From Thermoplasmata archaeon (GTDB taxonomy: Archaea > Thermoplasmatota > Thermoplasmata > Halarchaeoplasmatales > Halarchaeoplasmataceae): a stretch of 64,000 bases of DNA. A program made the translations under genes and the position numbers. Every line of letters begins with the position of its first letter. The stretch's first letter is position 1. The stretch covers positions 1-64,000 of the forward strand of contig PWHR01000014.1 of assembly GCA_003554965.1 (NCBI GenBank), written 5' to 3'. Positions 17,259 to 26,162 of this stretch are shown here, in pieces. The notes under the pieces were generated by a model. That model saw only the letters and a list, made by a program, of their open reading frames with translations, searched no databases and was not told the DNA's origin.

Positions 17259-18449
17259 TCATAACTTGAAAGCCGGTAAAATTGTGATCAATGCCCACAC
17301 GACACTTAGTATACCGACTCCGAGGAAGGCAAAATCCAGATCGGTGACCATTAATGATAACCCTATGACGATCGGAGAAGCTGTCATGCCTACATATTTC
17401 ATTGTGTTGAATATCGATATGACTGAACCGGTGAGTTCTGAAGGAGAAAGACGCGTCACGCGGTTGTATATGGTCGGAGAAACTATCCCCATGCCGATAC
17501 CGTAGATTATGAAACTGAAGCTGATCAGATAGCTTCCTTCAGGCCAGTAAGGGAGCATCGAAAAACCCAGGCTGATCAAAACGAAGCCGATAGTGGTCCG
17601 CTCTCGCCAGTTCAGATAGTCTGCGATGAAAGTAGCTCTTGATGCGAGTATAGCCGAGAAAACGGCCTGACCGGCCAGTGCTATACCGCTGAAAAGCTCG
17701 GGGAAGCCGTGGACTCTTTCCAGGAATCCAGGCAGAAAAGTGACCAAAGCATATAGAAGAAAATAGAGTATAAAGGAATGGATCATTATATTTCGTATCT
17801 TCCTTATCTTCAGGGTCGAGAATAAAGAAGAAGCATAGGCGGTAGGGCTTTCATTTTTCGAACCGTTTGGATTTGGCTTGCTTTCGGATACTACAAAATA
17901 GAATAAGATCGCTAAAAATATGGAGAAACCGTAGACCGCAAAGATCAGCTCCCAACTTATAGTGGCAAGGGCACCTCCTAAAAGCGGTATGACCGCAGCT
18001 GCCAAGGAGATCGAACCGGAAAGGTATCCCATCAGCTGCAACTGTTTTTTGCCTGAAAAATGATCACCTATAACAGTCATAGCCACAGGTACCAACCCCG
18101 CGATGCCGATACCTTGGATAAATCTCAAGAATAAAAGTAAGGAAAAATTAGGCGCGAAGATTATAGCTAAACCTGCCGAGCCATCGATCAGCAAACAGGT
18201 GATGCCGACCTTTTTTCTACCGATAGAATCGATGAAATAACCTATCAGGGGCAGGCTTATCGCTGCAGCTAAAGTGTAAATACTGAGTATCAATCCCTCT
18301 TGTTCTTCCGGTATTCCAAAGGCAGCTCCGATAGTGGGTAGACCAGGGGCTACAAGACCTCCTCCCATCACACCGAAGGCTCCCATAAGTAGGAGGATCA
18401 ATATCATCAGCTTGGAAACGTAGCCTCTGTCACTCCGCAAGAACGTCAC
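17259..18449 (-). CDS. Major facilitator superfamily transporter
   Basis: A 396-residue membrane protein with twelve predicted helices. The loop between helices 2 and 3 carries GYFIDSIGRKKVG, the MFS signature (G-x-x-x-D-x-x-G-R-R/K), and a weaker copy is seen at the matching place in the second half (SRATFIADYLNWRERTTIG). Sequence style resembles the drug/metabolite efflux branch (DHA1-type), which exchanges protons for substrate. The substrate is not identifiable. Confidence 0.85.
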   Translation of the reverse strand: MTFLRSDRGYVSKLMILILLLMGAFGVMGGGLVAPGLPTIGAAFGIPEEQEGLILSIYTLAAAISLPLIGYFIDSIGRKKVGITCLLIDGSAGLAIIFAPNFSLLLFLRFIQGIGIAGLVPVAMTVIGDHFSGKKQLQLMGYLSGSISLAAAVIPLLGGALATISWELIFAVYGFSIFLAILFYFVVSESKPNPNGSKNESPTAYASSLFSTLKIRKIRNIMIHSFILYFLLYALVTFLPGFLERVHGFPELFSGIALAGQAVFSAILASRATFIADYLNWRERTTIGFVLISLGFSMLPYWPEGSYLISFSFIIYGIGMGIVSPTIYNRVTRLSPSELTGSVISIFNTMKYVGMTASPIVIGLSLMVTDLDFAFLGVGILSVVWALITILPAFKL

Positions 18450-18646
18450 TCCTTTATCAAATTCATCAATAAAGAAGATGGCATACTAAAATAAAATTTC
18501 CCTTCTGTACAAGTTTCACTATTCGACTCTACGCCTACATACTGGACACATTTTGGAATTTACCGATCTTTATCTCTCGACCACTCTCATGCTATTCTCC
18601 ATCGATAAATCAAAAAGACTTAATGCAGTGCTTGACTTGATAGACT

Positions 18647-19882
18647 ATGAATATCGAAATACCTTATGCCGGTGAAAAAGTGGGTGTAGAGGTAGAAAAT
18701 GAGAAGCTCAATGCTATTTTACATCCTAATGAAGTGGAAAAGAAGGATGAGAAACAAGTCATAAAAAAAGCTCTTGATGCACCTATAGACAAACCTAAAT
18801 TTTCTGATTTCATCGATGATGAAACACTGATAATAGTCAACGACGCGACTAGGCCGACTCCTACATCTTTGGTGCTGAGTACAGTTCAAGAGGAAATAGA
18901 AGAGCATGAAGTGGAGTTTATAGTTGCAACGGGATCACATAGGCCGCCAACTGATGAAGAGTTCGAGTGGATTTTTGGCGATCTGTATGAAAAATTCAAA
19001 GAAAGGATTCATGTTCACAGGGCGAAAAGTGACGAGATGCTGCATTACGGAACAACTGAAAGGGGCACGCCTATCAAGTTCAACAGCATTATTTCAGATA
19101 CTAAAAAAATAGTTGCGATAAATACTGTAGAACCGCACTATTTTGCAGGTTTTACAGGAGGAAGAAAATCATTTTTGCCCGGTGTTGCTTCATACGAAAC
19201 GATCACTGAAAACCACTACCACACGCTAAAAAAAGAAGCTAGGACCCTTAAACTAGAAGGAAACCCCGTAAACGAAGACATGATGGAAGCTTACAGAAAG
19301 TTTTCTGAAATTTTTGAAGGTGAAGTATTTTCACTAAATATAACTCTAGATAAGGATGGTGATGTTCATTCTGCGAGTTCTGGAGATATAGAGAGTTCTT
19401 TCTATGAGGAAGTACAGGCTTCTAAAGATATATTCTCAGTGGAGATCGAGGAGAAGTCTGAAGTCGTATTGACCGCTGCACATCCGATGGACCTAGATCT
19501 TTATCAGAGTCATAAAGCGGTTGAATTCGCAAAATTGGCGCTCAAAGAAGACGGCATAATAATCTTGGTTTCAGGATGTCTTGACGGTATAGGCCCTAGA
19601 AACTTCTACGACCTTATGTCTTCTGTAGAGTCTCCTGAAGAGATATCAGAGGTTGTGGAAGAAGATTATGAACTTGGCTACCAGAAAGGAGTCAAGATGC
19701 AAAAGTTGTGTTCTAAGAGATCTTTATGGGCTGTTACTGAATTGAAAGACGAGATTTTGAGGGATATCTTTATCGAGCCTAAAATATCGGTCCAACAAGC
19801 CCTTGATGAAGCCATATCTGAGACGGGAGGTAAAGTCACTATCATCCCTGAAGGAGGGATCACAGTACCAACTATCAGATAG
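18647..19882 (+). CDS. LarA-family nickel-pincer (lactate racemase-like) protein
   Basis: A 411-residue LarA/DUF2088 protein. The residues that hold the nickel-pincer nucleotide in LarA are present with a constant offset of ten: H98 (ATGSHRPP), H164 (VEPHYF), K174 (GGRKS) and H190 (ENHYH), so K174 would bind the cofactor covalently. The DATRPTP segment near residue 66 is also typical. LarA racemises lactate; relatives racemise or epimerise other 2-hydroxy acids, so the exact substrate is open. The cofactor-making genes larB, larC and larE are not in this window. Confidence 0.82.
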   Translation: MNIEIPYAGEKVGVEVENEKLNAILHPNEVEKKDEKQVIKKALDAPIDKPKFSDFIDDETLIIVNDATRPTPTSLVLSTVQEEIEEHEVEFIVATGSHRPPTDEEFEWIFGDLYEKFKERIHVHRAKSDEMLHYGTTERGTPIKFNSIISDTKKIVAINTVEPHYFAGFTGGRKSFLPGVASYETITENHYHTLKKEARTLKLEGNPVNEDMMEAYRKFSEIFEGEVFSLNITLDKDGDVHSASSGDIESSFYEEVQASKDIFSVEIEEKSEVVLTAAHPMDLDLYQSHKAVEFAKLALKEDGIIILVSGCLDGIGPRNFYDLMSSVESPEEISEVVEEDYELGYQKGVKMQKLCSKRSLWAVTELKDEILRDIFIEPKISVQQALDEAISETGGKVTIIPEGGITVPTIR

Positions 19883-19899
19883 GTAAAATAGAATACATC

Positions 19900-20865
19900 T
19901 CACTCATCATATCGTTCTATCAATCCTTCTCGCAGATCTATGTTTTTCAGATCAGTGCACTCGCCGACTATAGAATTCTTTATGATGGAACTCTCGATGT
20001 TACAATCGCAAAATATCAAGGAGTTCTCTATCTTCGAATCTCTGATTTTTGAACCTTCCAAGATGGTAACGTTCTCTCCGATTTCAGATTCACTTATTGA
20101 TCCTCTCAGTATATTTTTCTCCCTGACTTCATTTTCCGCTCGTAGGTACCCCTGCCTTGTTCCAACGTCTGCCCAAACCCCTTTGAATGGATAGGCATAA
20201 CAGTCATATCTATCAGAGGTCCATGCTAAAAATCTCCCTGGTTCATCTAGATATTTTTCTCTAGGTATCTTTCCTTCCCAGTAATCTATATATTCTTCGA
20301 ATATCTCAAGTATGTTTTCTGGAAAGTAATAAAAGGCGGTAGAGGCCATCTTCGATCTTGGCTCCTCTGGTTTTTCTTGAAAATCGAATATTTTCTTTTC
20401 CTCGTCAAAATCTGCGATTCCGTAATTTTTCGCCTCTTCTAAACTTTCTACTTCGAAACACGCATTCACTATCCCGCCATTTTTGGAGGCGAAATCAAGG
20501 AAATCCTTGATCTCAAAGGAATAGTAGTTGTCTCCTCCGATGACCAGGTGGTCTGATCCCCCCGATATTTCCAGAGCGTTTAATATCCCTCCTATGGCTC
20601 CGTATTTTTCCTCCTCAGATCCCTGCTTCTCTATTATCAATTTATATCTTTCTTCATCTCGATCTTTAAGATAATCTTTAAAAGACGATTCAAATCTTTC
20701 ATTTGTGGTTATGTATATCTTTTCCATCTCTTTTAATGCCTCAAGTTCATCCAGGATATAGCTGAGGATCGGTTTACCCCCGAGTGGTAGCAAAGGTTTA
20801 GCTCTATCTTTTGTGATGGGCCAAAGTCTAGTTGCGTAACCTCCTGCAAGTATGATCGAGTTCAT
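19900..20865 (-). CDS. Sugar-1-phosphate nucleotidyltransferase with beta-helix tail
   Basis: A 321-residue enzyme from the ATG at 20865, where the family's first strand begins (MNSIILAGGYATRLWPIT). GGYATRLWPITKDRAKPLLP is the nucleotide-binding signature; GGDNYYSF replaces the usual GDN-type metal site, and EKP(EEP) marks the sugar site. The final 70 residues are left-handed beta-helix-like hexapeptide repeats (GENVTILEG, IRDSKIENS, IIKNSIVGE). It makes an NDP-sugar for surface glycans, probably GDP-mannose or dTDP-glucose type; which one cannot be decided. A longer in-frame start at 21012 would overlap the divergent neighbour. Confidence 0.85.
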   Translation of the reverse strand: MNSIILAGGYATRLWPITKDRAKPLLPLGGKPILSYILDELEALKEMEKIYITTNERFESSFKDYLKDRDEERYKLIIEKQGSEEEKYGAIGGILNALEISGGSDHLVIGGDNYYSFEIKDFLDFASKNGGIVNACFEVESLEEAKNYGIADFDEEKKIFDFQEKPEEPRSKMASTAFYYFPENILEIFEEYIDYWEGKIPREKYLDEPGRFLAWTSDRYDCYAYPFKGVWADVGTRQGYLRAENEVREKNILRGSISESEIGENVTILEGSKIRDSKIENSLIFCDCNIESSIIKNSIVGECTDLKNIDLREGLIERYDE

Positions 20866-21010
20866 GGTATCGAGTTTAAAGTGGCTTAGTAATAAGTAAA
20901 TTTTTTGTTTCAGATGGGATGACTGATACGTACCTTCAGATTTTATAGACTTCGGTCCGCTTCTCTCGAAGGATTCATATAAGTTTTGTAATTTCACAAT
21001 ACAGATTATC

Positions 21011-21268
21011 ATGGTTGAGATAAAAAGCCAACCAAAGGGAAGTCATAGGAAAAGGATCGCTGCAGTTGCATCTATCCTCCCCGGTCTAGGCCAACTCTAT
21101 AATAGACAGTGGCTGAAAGGTTTTTTCTTTCTTTTTATCGGATTTGCGTGCCTATACTATCTATATTACTATATAAGAAGTATCTTTATCTTTCCACCCT
21201 TGATCCCGATATTTATATTCTGGTTCTACAACATATATGATGCTCACGAGAATGCAGTAAAGTCTTAG
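21011..21268 (+). CDS. Small membrane protein, DUF5683/TM2-like
   Basis: An 85-residue protein with a basic N-terminus and two hydrophobic segments. The sequence SILPGLGQLYNRQWLKGFFF followed by a second helix and FWFYNIYDAHENA is the familiar pattern of small two-helix proteins of the TM2/DUF5683 kind. Function unknown. It is divergent from the sugar nucleotidyltransferase gene; both promoters lie between 20866 and 21010, with TTCATATAAG (20969-20978) a plausible TATA box for this gene. Confidence 0.7.
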   Translation: MVEIKSQPKGSHRKRIAAVASILPGLGQLYNRQWLKGFFFLFIGFACLYYLYYYIRSIFIFPPLIPIFIFWFYNIYDAHENAVKS

Positions 21269-21349
21269 ATGAAAAATGAAGAGGGTTAATAGAGTTATAA
21301 CGATACCGAGTTTTCATCGAAGTTAGTTCCGCATTGATCTACCTAGATA

Positions 21350-22204
21350 TCACCCTTTCTCTATCGTTTTCAGATTCTTCTTGTTTTCTACACTAGCTGA
21401 CTCATGGACCTTCAGACTTTTAGCTTTGACCGTTTCAACTTTACATCCTGATCCTATAACGACCTCGTTTCCGGAAACTATTTTTGCCTTGGTATTTTCG
21501 AGGTAGATGTTGTTGCCGCTTATACTTTCAGTGTCCAGTTTACCGGATTTTCCGAAACCGAAGATAGAAAATCTTGATCCACCGCTTTCGACTAGGACTT
21601 CTCCTCCTTCTATCCTCTCTATCTTCGAATTTCCCGAGAGTTTTAGAGATACATCGCCTTTCAATTTTCCAGATATTTTGATAGAGCCCTTTACACTTAT
21701 CGAATCACAGTCCACGTTTCCTTTGACTTTCAGAGAACCGGATGATTCGATGTTCTCGACTATTATATCATCTTCGAATTTCGAAGCTCCACTTAGATCG
21801 AGCTTTTTCCCTTCACTTTTACCCATGATCTTCAAAGATCCGCTGGAATCTAAAGTTCCAAAGCAGGCGTTTCCGTCCACCTTTGTAGCGCCTGAAACAT
21901 CAGCGTCATCGGCTCTAAGATCACCGTTCACTTTAGAAGCACCGGAGGCTCTGAACTCTTCACAATTACATCCATCTATCTTTGAAGACCCAGATATACT
22001 CACACGCTTGGTCTTTTCAGGTATTTCTTCCTCTGTTTCTTCTGTCGTAGCTTGTTCAACAGTCTTTTCTATCTTCTCGACATCGTCATCGATATCTTTA
22101 TCCTCCCGTTCATACCTTGATATTATCTCATTGTAAAGATCTTCAGATATCTCTCCTTTCGCTAACCGCTCATCCAACTTTTTTAACATCTCATCATCCA
22201 TGTG
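21350..22204 (-). CDS. Bactofilin-like beta-helix protein with N-terminal SHOCT-like module
   Basis: About 285 residues; the start may be either of two close ATGs (22210 or 22201), here set between ribosome-site options, so treat it as plus or minus three codons. Residues 1-30 (LKKLDERLAKGEISEDLYNE) match a SHOCT-like helix pair. After an acidic linker comes a long right-handed beta-helix region of short repeats (SGSSKIDG, SGASKVNGD, SGATKVDGN, SGSLKIMGK, SGASKFEDD), which is like bactofilins/DUF4097-type polymer-forming proteins. No signal peptide or membrane helix is visible, so it should be cytoplasmic. It is divergent from an HTH regulator that ends in the same helix pair. Confidence 0.65.
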   Translation of the reverse strand, partial: HMDDEMLKKLDERLAKGEISEDLYNEIISRYEREDKDIDDDVEKIEKTVEQATTEETEEEIPEKTKRVSISGSSKIDGCNCEEFRASGASKVNGDLRADDADVSGATKVDGNACFGTLDSSGSLKIMGKSEGKKLDLSGASKFEDDIIVENIESSGSLKVKGNVDCDSISVKGSIKISGKLKGDVSLKLSGNSKIERIEGGEVLVESGGSRFSIFGFGKSGKLDTESISGNNIYLENTKAKIVSGNEVVIGSGCKVETVKAKSLKVHESASVENKKNLKTIEKG

Positions 22205-22292
22205 ATTCACCTTTTAACTGTATATACACCCTAACCTATTTATATTTATTCTTAATATAATTTTTAATAGCATGAACTCCTCTTTAGTCAAG

Positions 22293-22310
22293 TTCAACTC
22301 ATAAGTTGAA
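22293..22310. promoter_or_regulatory. Perfect inverted repeat operator candidate
   Basis: TTCAACTCATAAGTTGAA is a perfect 7-base inverted repeat around CATA. It sits just before the TATA-like CCTAAATAC (22314-22322) of the regulator gene and in the shared region with the divergent bactofilin-like gene. A close variant lies at 22840-22857. The geometry fits autoregulation by the adjacent HTH protein. Confidence 0.55.
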
Positions 22311-22343
22311 AAACCTAAATACTTCTTGTTCGATTATCATCTG

Positions 22344-22778
22344 ATGCGAGGATTCACTAAAGAGATGATCAGCATATTCTCTTCCAAGACTAGATGTGAG
22401 ATCTTGGAGATGTTAATGGAAGGATACGATCATCCGGATGATCTAGCTGAAGAGCTAGGCCTGACGAGACAAGCTGTCGATAAGCATCTTGTTAAATTGC
22501 ACGAATGGGGTATGGTCGAGAGGAACGCTGTCTTTCCTCCTGAAGGAAGACCCAAGATCGTTTATGATCTTACACGATCTGGAAAAAAACTGATGAACAC
22601 TTTGGATAAACTCGCAAGAAGGTATAGAGCTACGATGATCGAAAGGGCCGAAAACGAGATAGAACAACTGGACAGGAAGCTCGCCGAGGGAGAACTTTCC
22701 GAAAAAGTTTATAAGAAAAAGATCAAGGAGATCAAACAAAGGTGGGGATATACGGAACTCATCGAAGAACAATATTAA
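22344..22778 (+). CDS. ArsR-like winged-helix regulator with C-terminal SHOCT-like module
   Basis: A 144-residue regulator from the ATG at 22344, which fits a leaderless message from the TATA-like CCTAAATAC 22-30 bases upstream. Residues 5-75 are a winged helix: KTRCEILEMLMEG, DLAEELGLTRQAVDKHLVKL (recognition helix) and a wing with GRPKIVYDLT. The C-terminal part is helical and ends LDRKLAEGELSEKVYKKKIKE, the same helix pair that starts the divergent bactofilin-like protein. A perfect inverted repeat overlaps its promoter region. Signal sensed unknown. Confidence 0.8.
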   Translation: MRGFTKEMISIFSSKTRCEILEMLMEGYDHPDDLAEELGLTRQAVDKHLVKLHEWGMVERNAVFPPEGRPKIVYDLTRSGKKLMNTLDKLARRYRATMIERAENEIEQLDRKLAEGELSEKVYKKKIKEIKQRWGYTELIEEQY

Positions 22779-22839
22779 ATCATCCGCGCTGTAGAAGAGC
22801 GATGAAAGTTTTTTTCTTATATCCCATTCAGATACGTTT

Positions 22840-22857
22840 TTGAACTCATAGGTTGAG
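22840..22857. promoter_or_regulatory. Second, imperfect copy of the operator
   Basis: TTGAACTCATAGGTTGAG matches the 22293-22310 palindrome at 15 of 18 positions. It lies behind the regulator gene and about 65 bases before the TATA-like AATATAAATACTTC (22903-22916), which itself resembles the regulator's promoter. Confidence 0.4.
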
Positions 22858-22944
22858 ATTATTCAATCATAGGATACACTTATGAATTTTTATTTTCAAG
22901 AATAATATAAATACTTCTCTTGTTATGTAACATCAGTGAGAAAG

Positions 22945-23028
22945 ATGATGAAAGAAAACAGATTTAAAACGGAAAGGGTCGGGTATCCAAGTTACGAATA
23001 CGTTCATCCTCTACTTAGTAAGAGATAA
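22945..23028 (+). CDS. Possible 27-residue peptide
   Basis: A short frame with two ATGs at its start, ending TAA at 23028. It encodes a basic, tyrosine-containing peptide (KENRFKTERVGYPSYEY followed by a short tail). The AATATAAATACTTC TATA box 30-40 bases upstream and an operator-like repeat further up favour real transcription. It converges with tldE, 40 bases away. No known family; it may also be non-coding RNA. Confidence 0.3.
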   Translation: MMKENRFKTERVGYPSYEYVHPLLSKR

Positions 23029-23068
23029 AAGAGAAGTTGAATACACGACCAAAAACCTTTTTTCTTTT

Positions 23069-24520
23069 CTATCCTTTTGCTTTGGTGAACTTACAGTCCT
23101 CTACCTTGATATGCGGGATAAAGGTAGGAGTGTTCACTTCCCACCATCTAACCTGTTTTATGTCCTTCCCTATGGCAGTGATATTATCACACACGTCCAA
23201 TAGGTTGCCCTTCAATCTGAGATTCCTGATCGGTTTTTTTATCTCTCCGTTTTCTATCAAAAACATCGCATCTCTAGGGACCGTAGAGAACTCACCTTCG
23301 CTCATGTTAGTGAATCTGGTATACCAATTTGAGGTGATATATATTGTGGGTCTAGACGATTCTGAGATCATCTCCTGGAGGGTGTAAGAGCCGGGTTTGA
23401 ACCTATAGTTGGAGGGGCTAGGCAAAAGCATCCTTGGATTTTCCTCCGTGTTTGTAAATCCCATCTGTCCGAGTTCTGAGTTAGACGTGGTTTCAGCCTT
23501 TTTCCAAAATCTCAGTTTTATCTTGTTTATGAAGCTCCATAATTTCGCCGTAGATGGATTATGGATTATATCAGTGAATTCTCCATCTTTTATCAAGTTC
23601 GTTGGTTTCGAGGGCGTCCCCTCATCGTCGAAGGGTCTAGAGTTGAGACCTTCTTCTTTGAGAGGATCATCTATGACTGTAAGCTCTTCGGGTCCTATTT
23701 TATCGCCCATCTTACCCTTTAAAGGCGTCATACCTCCGATCATCATGATGGGATTGACTCCTCTAAGCAGGTTTTCAAAGATATTGCCCCCTACTGTCGG
23801 GCTCATTATCAGATCGTAAGTACCGGGTTTTCCCTGTTTTGCATTCAAACATTTTTTCGCTGATTTTCCGGCCTTTTGGCCAACATTTTCAAACTTATCC
23901 TCTATCTTAGTCAAGTCTCTGGTTGCTAGCAAAGCCTGACCACTGCTTTCATCCCCACAGAACGCCCTGATGGTCCCTCGACAGAAGGAAGAGGTATACA
24001 CTCCACCGTTTCCATGGTTGGTGAGAATACCCGTTTTTTTCATCCCGGAGTGCACTACCCCGGCAGCTTTCTTCGCCCCTGCTCTCTCTGAGGAATCTAT
24101 CAGTCTTTTGACCAATTGAGGGCCTTTCTCATGGAATTCCTTTATACCGTCATCATAAAGGTCCATCGAGGGATAAGAGGAATAGGTGTTTTCTTCAACA
24201 CCCCAAAAAAGCCTGCTTTTGGGAAGTTCATCAAGAAAACTGACCTGCTTTGGAACCCTTGACTTGATCTTTTCCTTGTCAGGGTCCTGTATCGTGACTG
24301 TGTTTATCTTCCCGGTCAAAGAAAATCGAGGTCTCTTGGAGACGAATATGTCCATGTAATGATTCTTCCATTCTTTATTCACATCTATGGAAGATTCTGA
24401 GAACCTGATCTGATGTTTTTTTTCTCCAACCATCTTGGCTATTACATCATCGGCTCCGGATCTCACAGCGGTGTCGACCGCGACTTTTAGAAGATCTCCA
24501 TCAGGTTTCTTTTCCGTCAT
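23069..24520 (-). CDS. tldE: TldE/PmbA metalloprotease subunit
   Basis: About 483 residues from the ATG at 24520, which lies right after the tldD stop and has GGTGG at -8; an overlapping start at 24535 is possible. It is a TldD/PmbA family member lacking the HExxxH zinc motif, as expected for the TldE partner. Typical segments include GLLTNHGNGGVYTSSFCRGT-like sequence, SPTVGGNIFENLLRG and a late region equivalent to the TldD C-terminal domain. TldD and TldE form a heterodimeric protease that threads unfolded peptides and matures some modified peptides. It follows tldD in one transcription unit. Confidence 0.87.
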   Translation of the reverse strand: MTEKKPDGDLLKVAVDTAVRSGADDVIAKMVGEKKHQIRFSESSIDVNKEWKNHYMDIFVSKRPRFSLTGKINTVTIQDPDKEKIKSRVPKQVSFLDELPKSRLFWGVEENTYSSYPSMDLYDDGIKEFHEKGPQLVKRLIDSSERAGAKKAAGVVHSGMKKTGILTNHGNGGVYTSSFCRGTIRAFCGDESSGQALLATRDLTKIEDKFENVGQKAGKSAKKCLNAKQGKPGTYDLIMSPTVGGNIFENLLRGVNPIMMIGGMTPLKGKMGDKIGPEELTVIDDPLKEEGLNSRPFDDEGTPSKPTNLIKDGEFTDIIHNPSTAKLWSFINKIKLRFWKKAETTSNSELGQMGFTNTEENPRMLLPSPSNYRFKPGSYTLQEMISESSRPTIYITSNWYTRFTNMSEGEFSTVPRDAMFLIENGEIKKPIRNLRLKGNLLDVCDNITAIGKDIKQVRWWEVNTPTFIPHIKVEDCKFTKAKG

Positions 24521-24521
24521 A

Positions 24522-26009
24522 TCATCCACCCACATTTATATCTTTCAACCTAAGATACGGTCCACCGGTTGAAACGCTCACGGGCTGTATCGGATCGCTC
24601 TTTCCACAGAAATTCATCCTGTATTCGTAATCATTTGAAACCGCGTCGATACTTTCGAGGAGAGCAGGAGTGGTCAACTCTAGAGCCGGCCTTTTGACCA
24701 TCTTATCGGTCACTTCTCCGTTTTCTATCATATAACACTCAAGACCCACATATTTGCTGTGGAATCTTCTATCATCGATATTCCATTCAGTGAAACTTTC
24801 GATGAGCAGTCCTTTCTTCACATCCTCGATGAGTTCTTCTCTGCTATGATCTTTTGGCTCGAAAAAAGTGTTTGACATCCTTGGTATAGGTTCTCTGCTG
24901 TAGCCGGCGGAGCGTGCTGCCCCATTTGACGAAGTACCGAATTCATAGCCAAATTCCCGATTCAAAAACAACTCATTAAGTTTACCGTTCTTTATGAGGT
25001 ATCGCGGTCTAGCTTCGACACACTCGTCATCGTAAAGATAGAATGCAGGACTTCCTTGTATAGTTGGATCATCAACGACAGAAACGATTTCAGACCCTAT
25101 ATGCTTGTCAGTTTCATCTAGATCGACAGTTTTACCTTCACCTCTACCTTCAATCCCCAAGAGATCCTTGTAAAATGAGCCTCCAGCCTGGGCTTCTTCA
25201 CGGCCCATGATCCGATCGCTTTCGCTTGGATGCCCTACATTCTCATGAGCCATTATGCCGGAAACTTCAGGGCCGACTATCACATCTATGGGATCTTCAA
25301 AAGATCTGCTTTTTGCTTCCTCGACTGTTTTCACGAGCCTTTCACTCTCCCTAACGATAATATCTTTTACGTTCTCTTCTTTCAACCATTCCCAGCCTTT
25401 ACAACCCCCCAATCCCAACATCCTCTGTTCTTTTTGGTCCTTTGATCTGGCGTTCATGACGCAATATATGGAGATGAATGATTCGTCTGATTCCACTCTT
25501 GAACCATCAGAAGTGACCACGTATTTTTCGGAGGACATCGTATGGAAAAATAAAATACGGTTCTTTATCTTGTTTCTAAATGGGAGTGTCCCGGAACCGC
25601 ATTTTTTGATCTCCTTATCTAATGTCTCGATGAATCGCTGTTTTTCTTCCTTGGAAACGTCTTCAAAGGGTATTTTCACCGGCATTTTCCAACTATCTTC
25701 GACTGTTTTCTCCTCTGAAAATCTTAAAGGTACTTTTCTTTCGCTGATCTTCGCCATCTTAGTTATAGAATCGACCCTTTTCTGGACTTCCTTTTTAGTA
25801 AATTTTTCTACAGTACCGAAACCTAGACAACCGTCCATCAACACGCGGACACCCATACCACTACTCGGTTTTTCTTGGATACTCAAAAAATTTCCATTCC
25901 TAAAGAAGTAATTTTCACTATAAGAATCTGTGAACCTAGCTTCCACATATTCAGCACCTAGTGACTCTCCAAAATCAACAGCGTATTCTGCTAGGCTCTT
26001 TCCATCCAT
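24522..26009 (-). CDS. tldD: TldD metalloprotease subunit
   Basis: A 495-residue TldD protein. The zinc site HENVGHPSE (HExxxH) is at about residues 254-262, within the conserved GPEVSGIMAHENVGH context, and the later GSSNGAARSAGYSREPIPRM segment is a family hallmark. The ribosome site GGTGAAAAG lies just before the ATG. With TldE it forms a cytoplasmic protease of small unfolded or modified peptides. In archaea its natural substrates are mostly unknown. Confidence 0.92.
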   Translation of the reverse strand: MDGKSLAEYAVDFGESLGAEYVEARFTDSYSENYFFRNGNFLSIQEKPSSGMGVRVLMDGCLGFGTVEKFTKKEVQKRVDSITKMAKISERKVPLRFSEEKTVEDSWKMPVKIPFEDVSKEEKQRFIETLDKEIKKCGSGTLPFRNKIKNRILFFHTMSSEKYVVTSDGSRVESDESFISIYCVMNARSKDQKEQRMLGLGGCKGWEWLKEENVKDIIVRESERLVKTVEEAKSRSFEDPIDVIVGPEVSGIMAHENVGHPSESDRIMGREEAQAGGSFYKDLLGIEGRGEGKTVDLDETDKHIGSEIVSVVDDPTIQGSPAFYLYDDECVEARPRYLIKNGKLNELFLNREFGYEFGTSSNGAARSAGYSREPIPRMSNTFFEPKDHSREELIEDVKKGLLIESFTEWNIDDRRFHSKYVGLECYMIENGEVTDKMVKRPALELTTPALLESIDAVSNDYEYRMNFCGKSDPIQPVSVSTGGPYLRLKDINVGG

Positions 26010-26162
26010 TTCTTTTCACCTTTATAGATGAATCTTATCTGTATATAAATAAATTACGACTATTATCTTTTAAATTTATTTAAATAAAAGATTATCAAAA
26101 AAGTTTTTTAGTTTTCAAGCCCGTCAAAAATCAGTAACCAAAAAAGCTACTAGATCAAACGC

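Noticed and set aside
21507..22136. Plus-strand frame of 209 codons inside the bactofilin-like gene
   Set aside because: Serine, proline and phenylalanine runs come from reading the repeat gene backwards; no ribosome site or known motif.
25255..25911. Plus-strand frame of 218 codons inside tldD
   Set aside because: It is antisense to a clearly conserved gene and its composition is that of a mirror frame.
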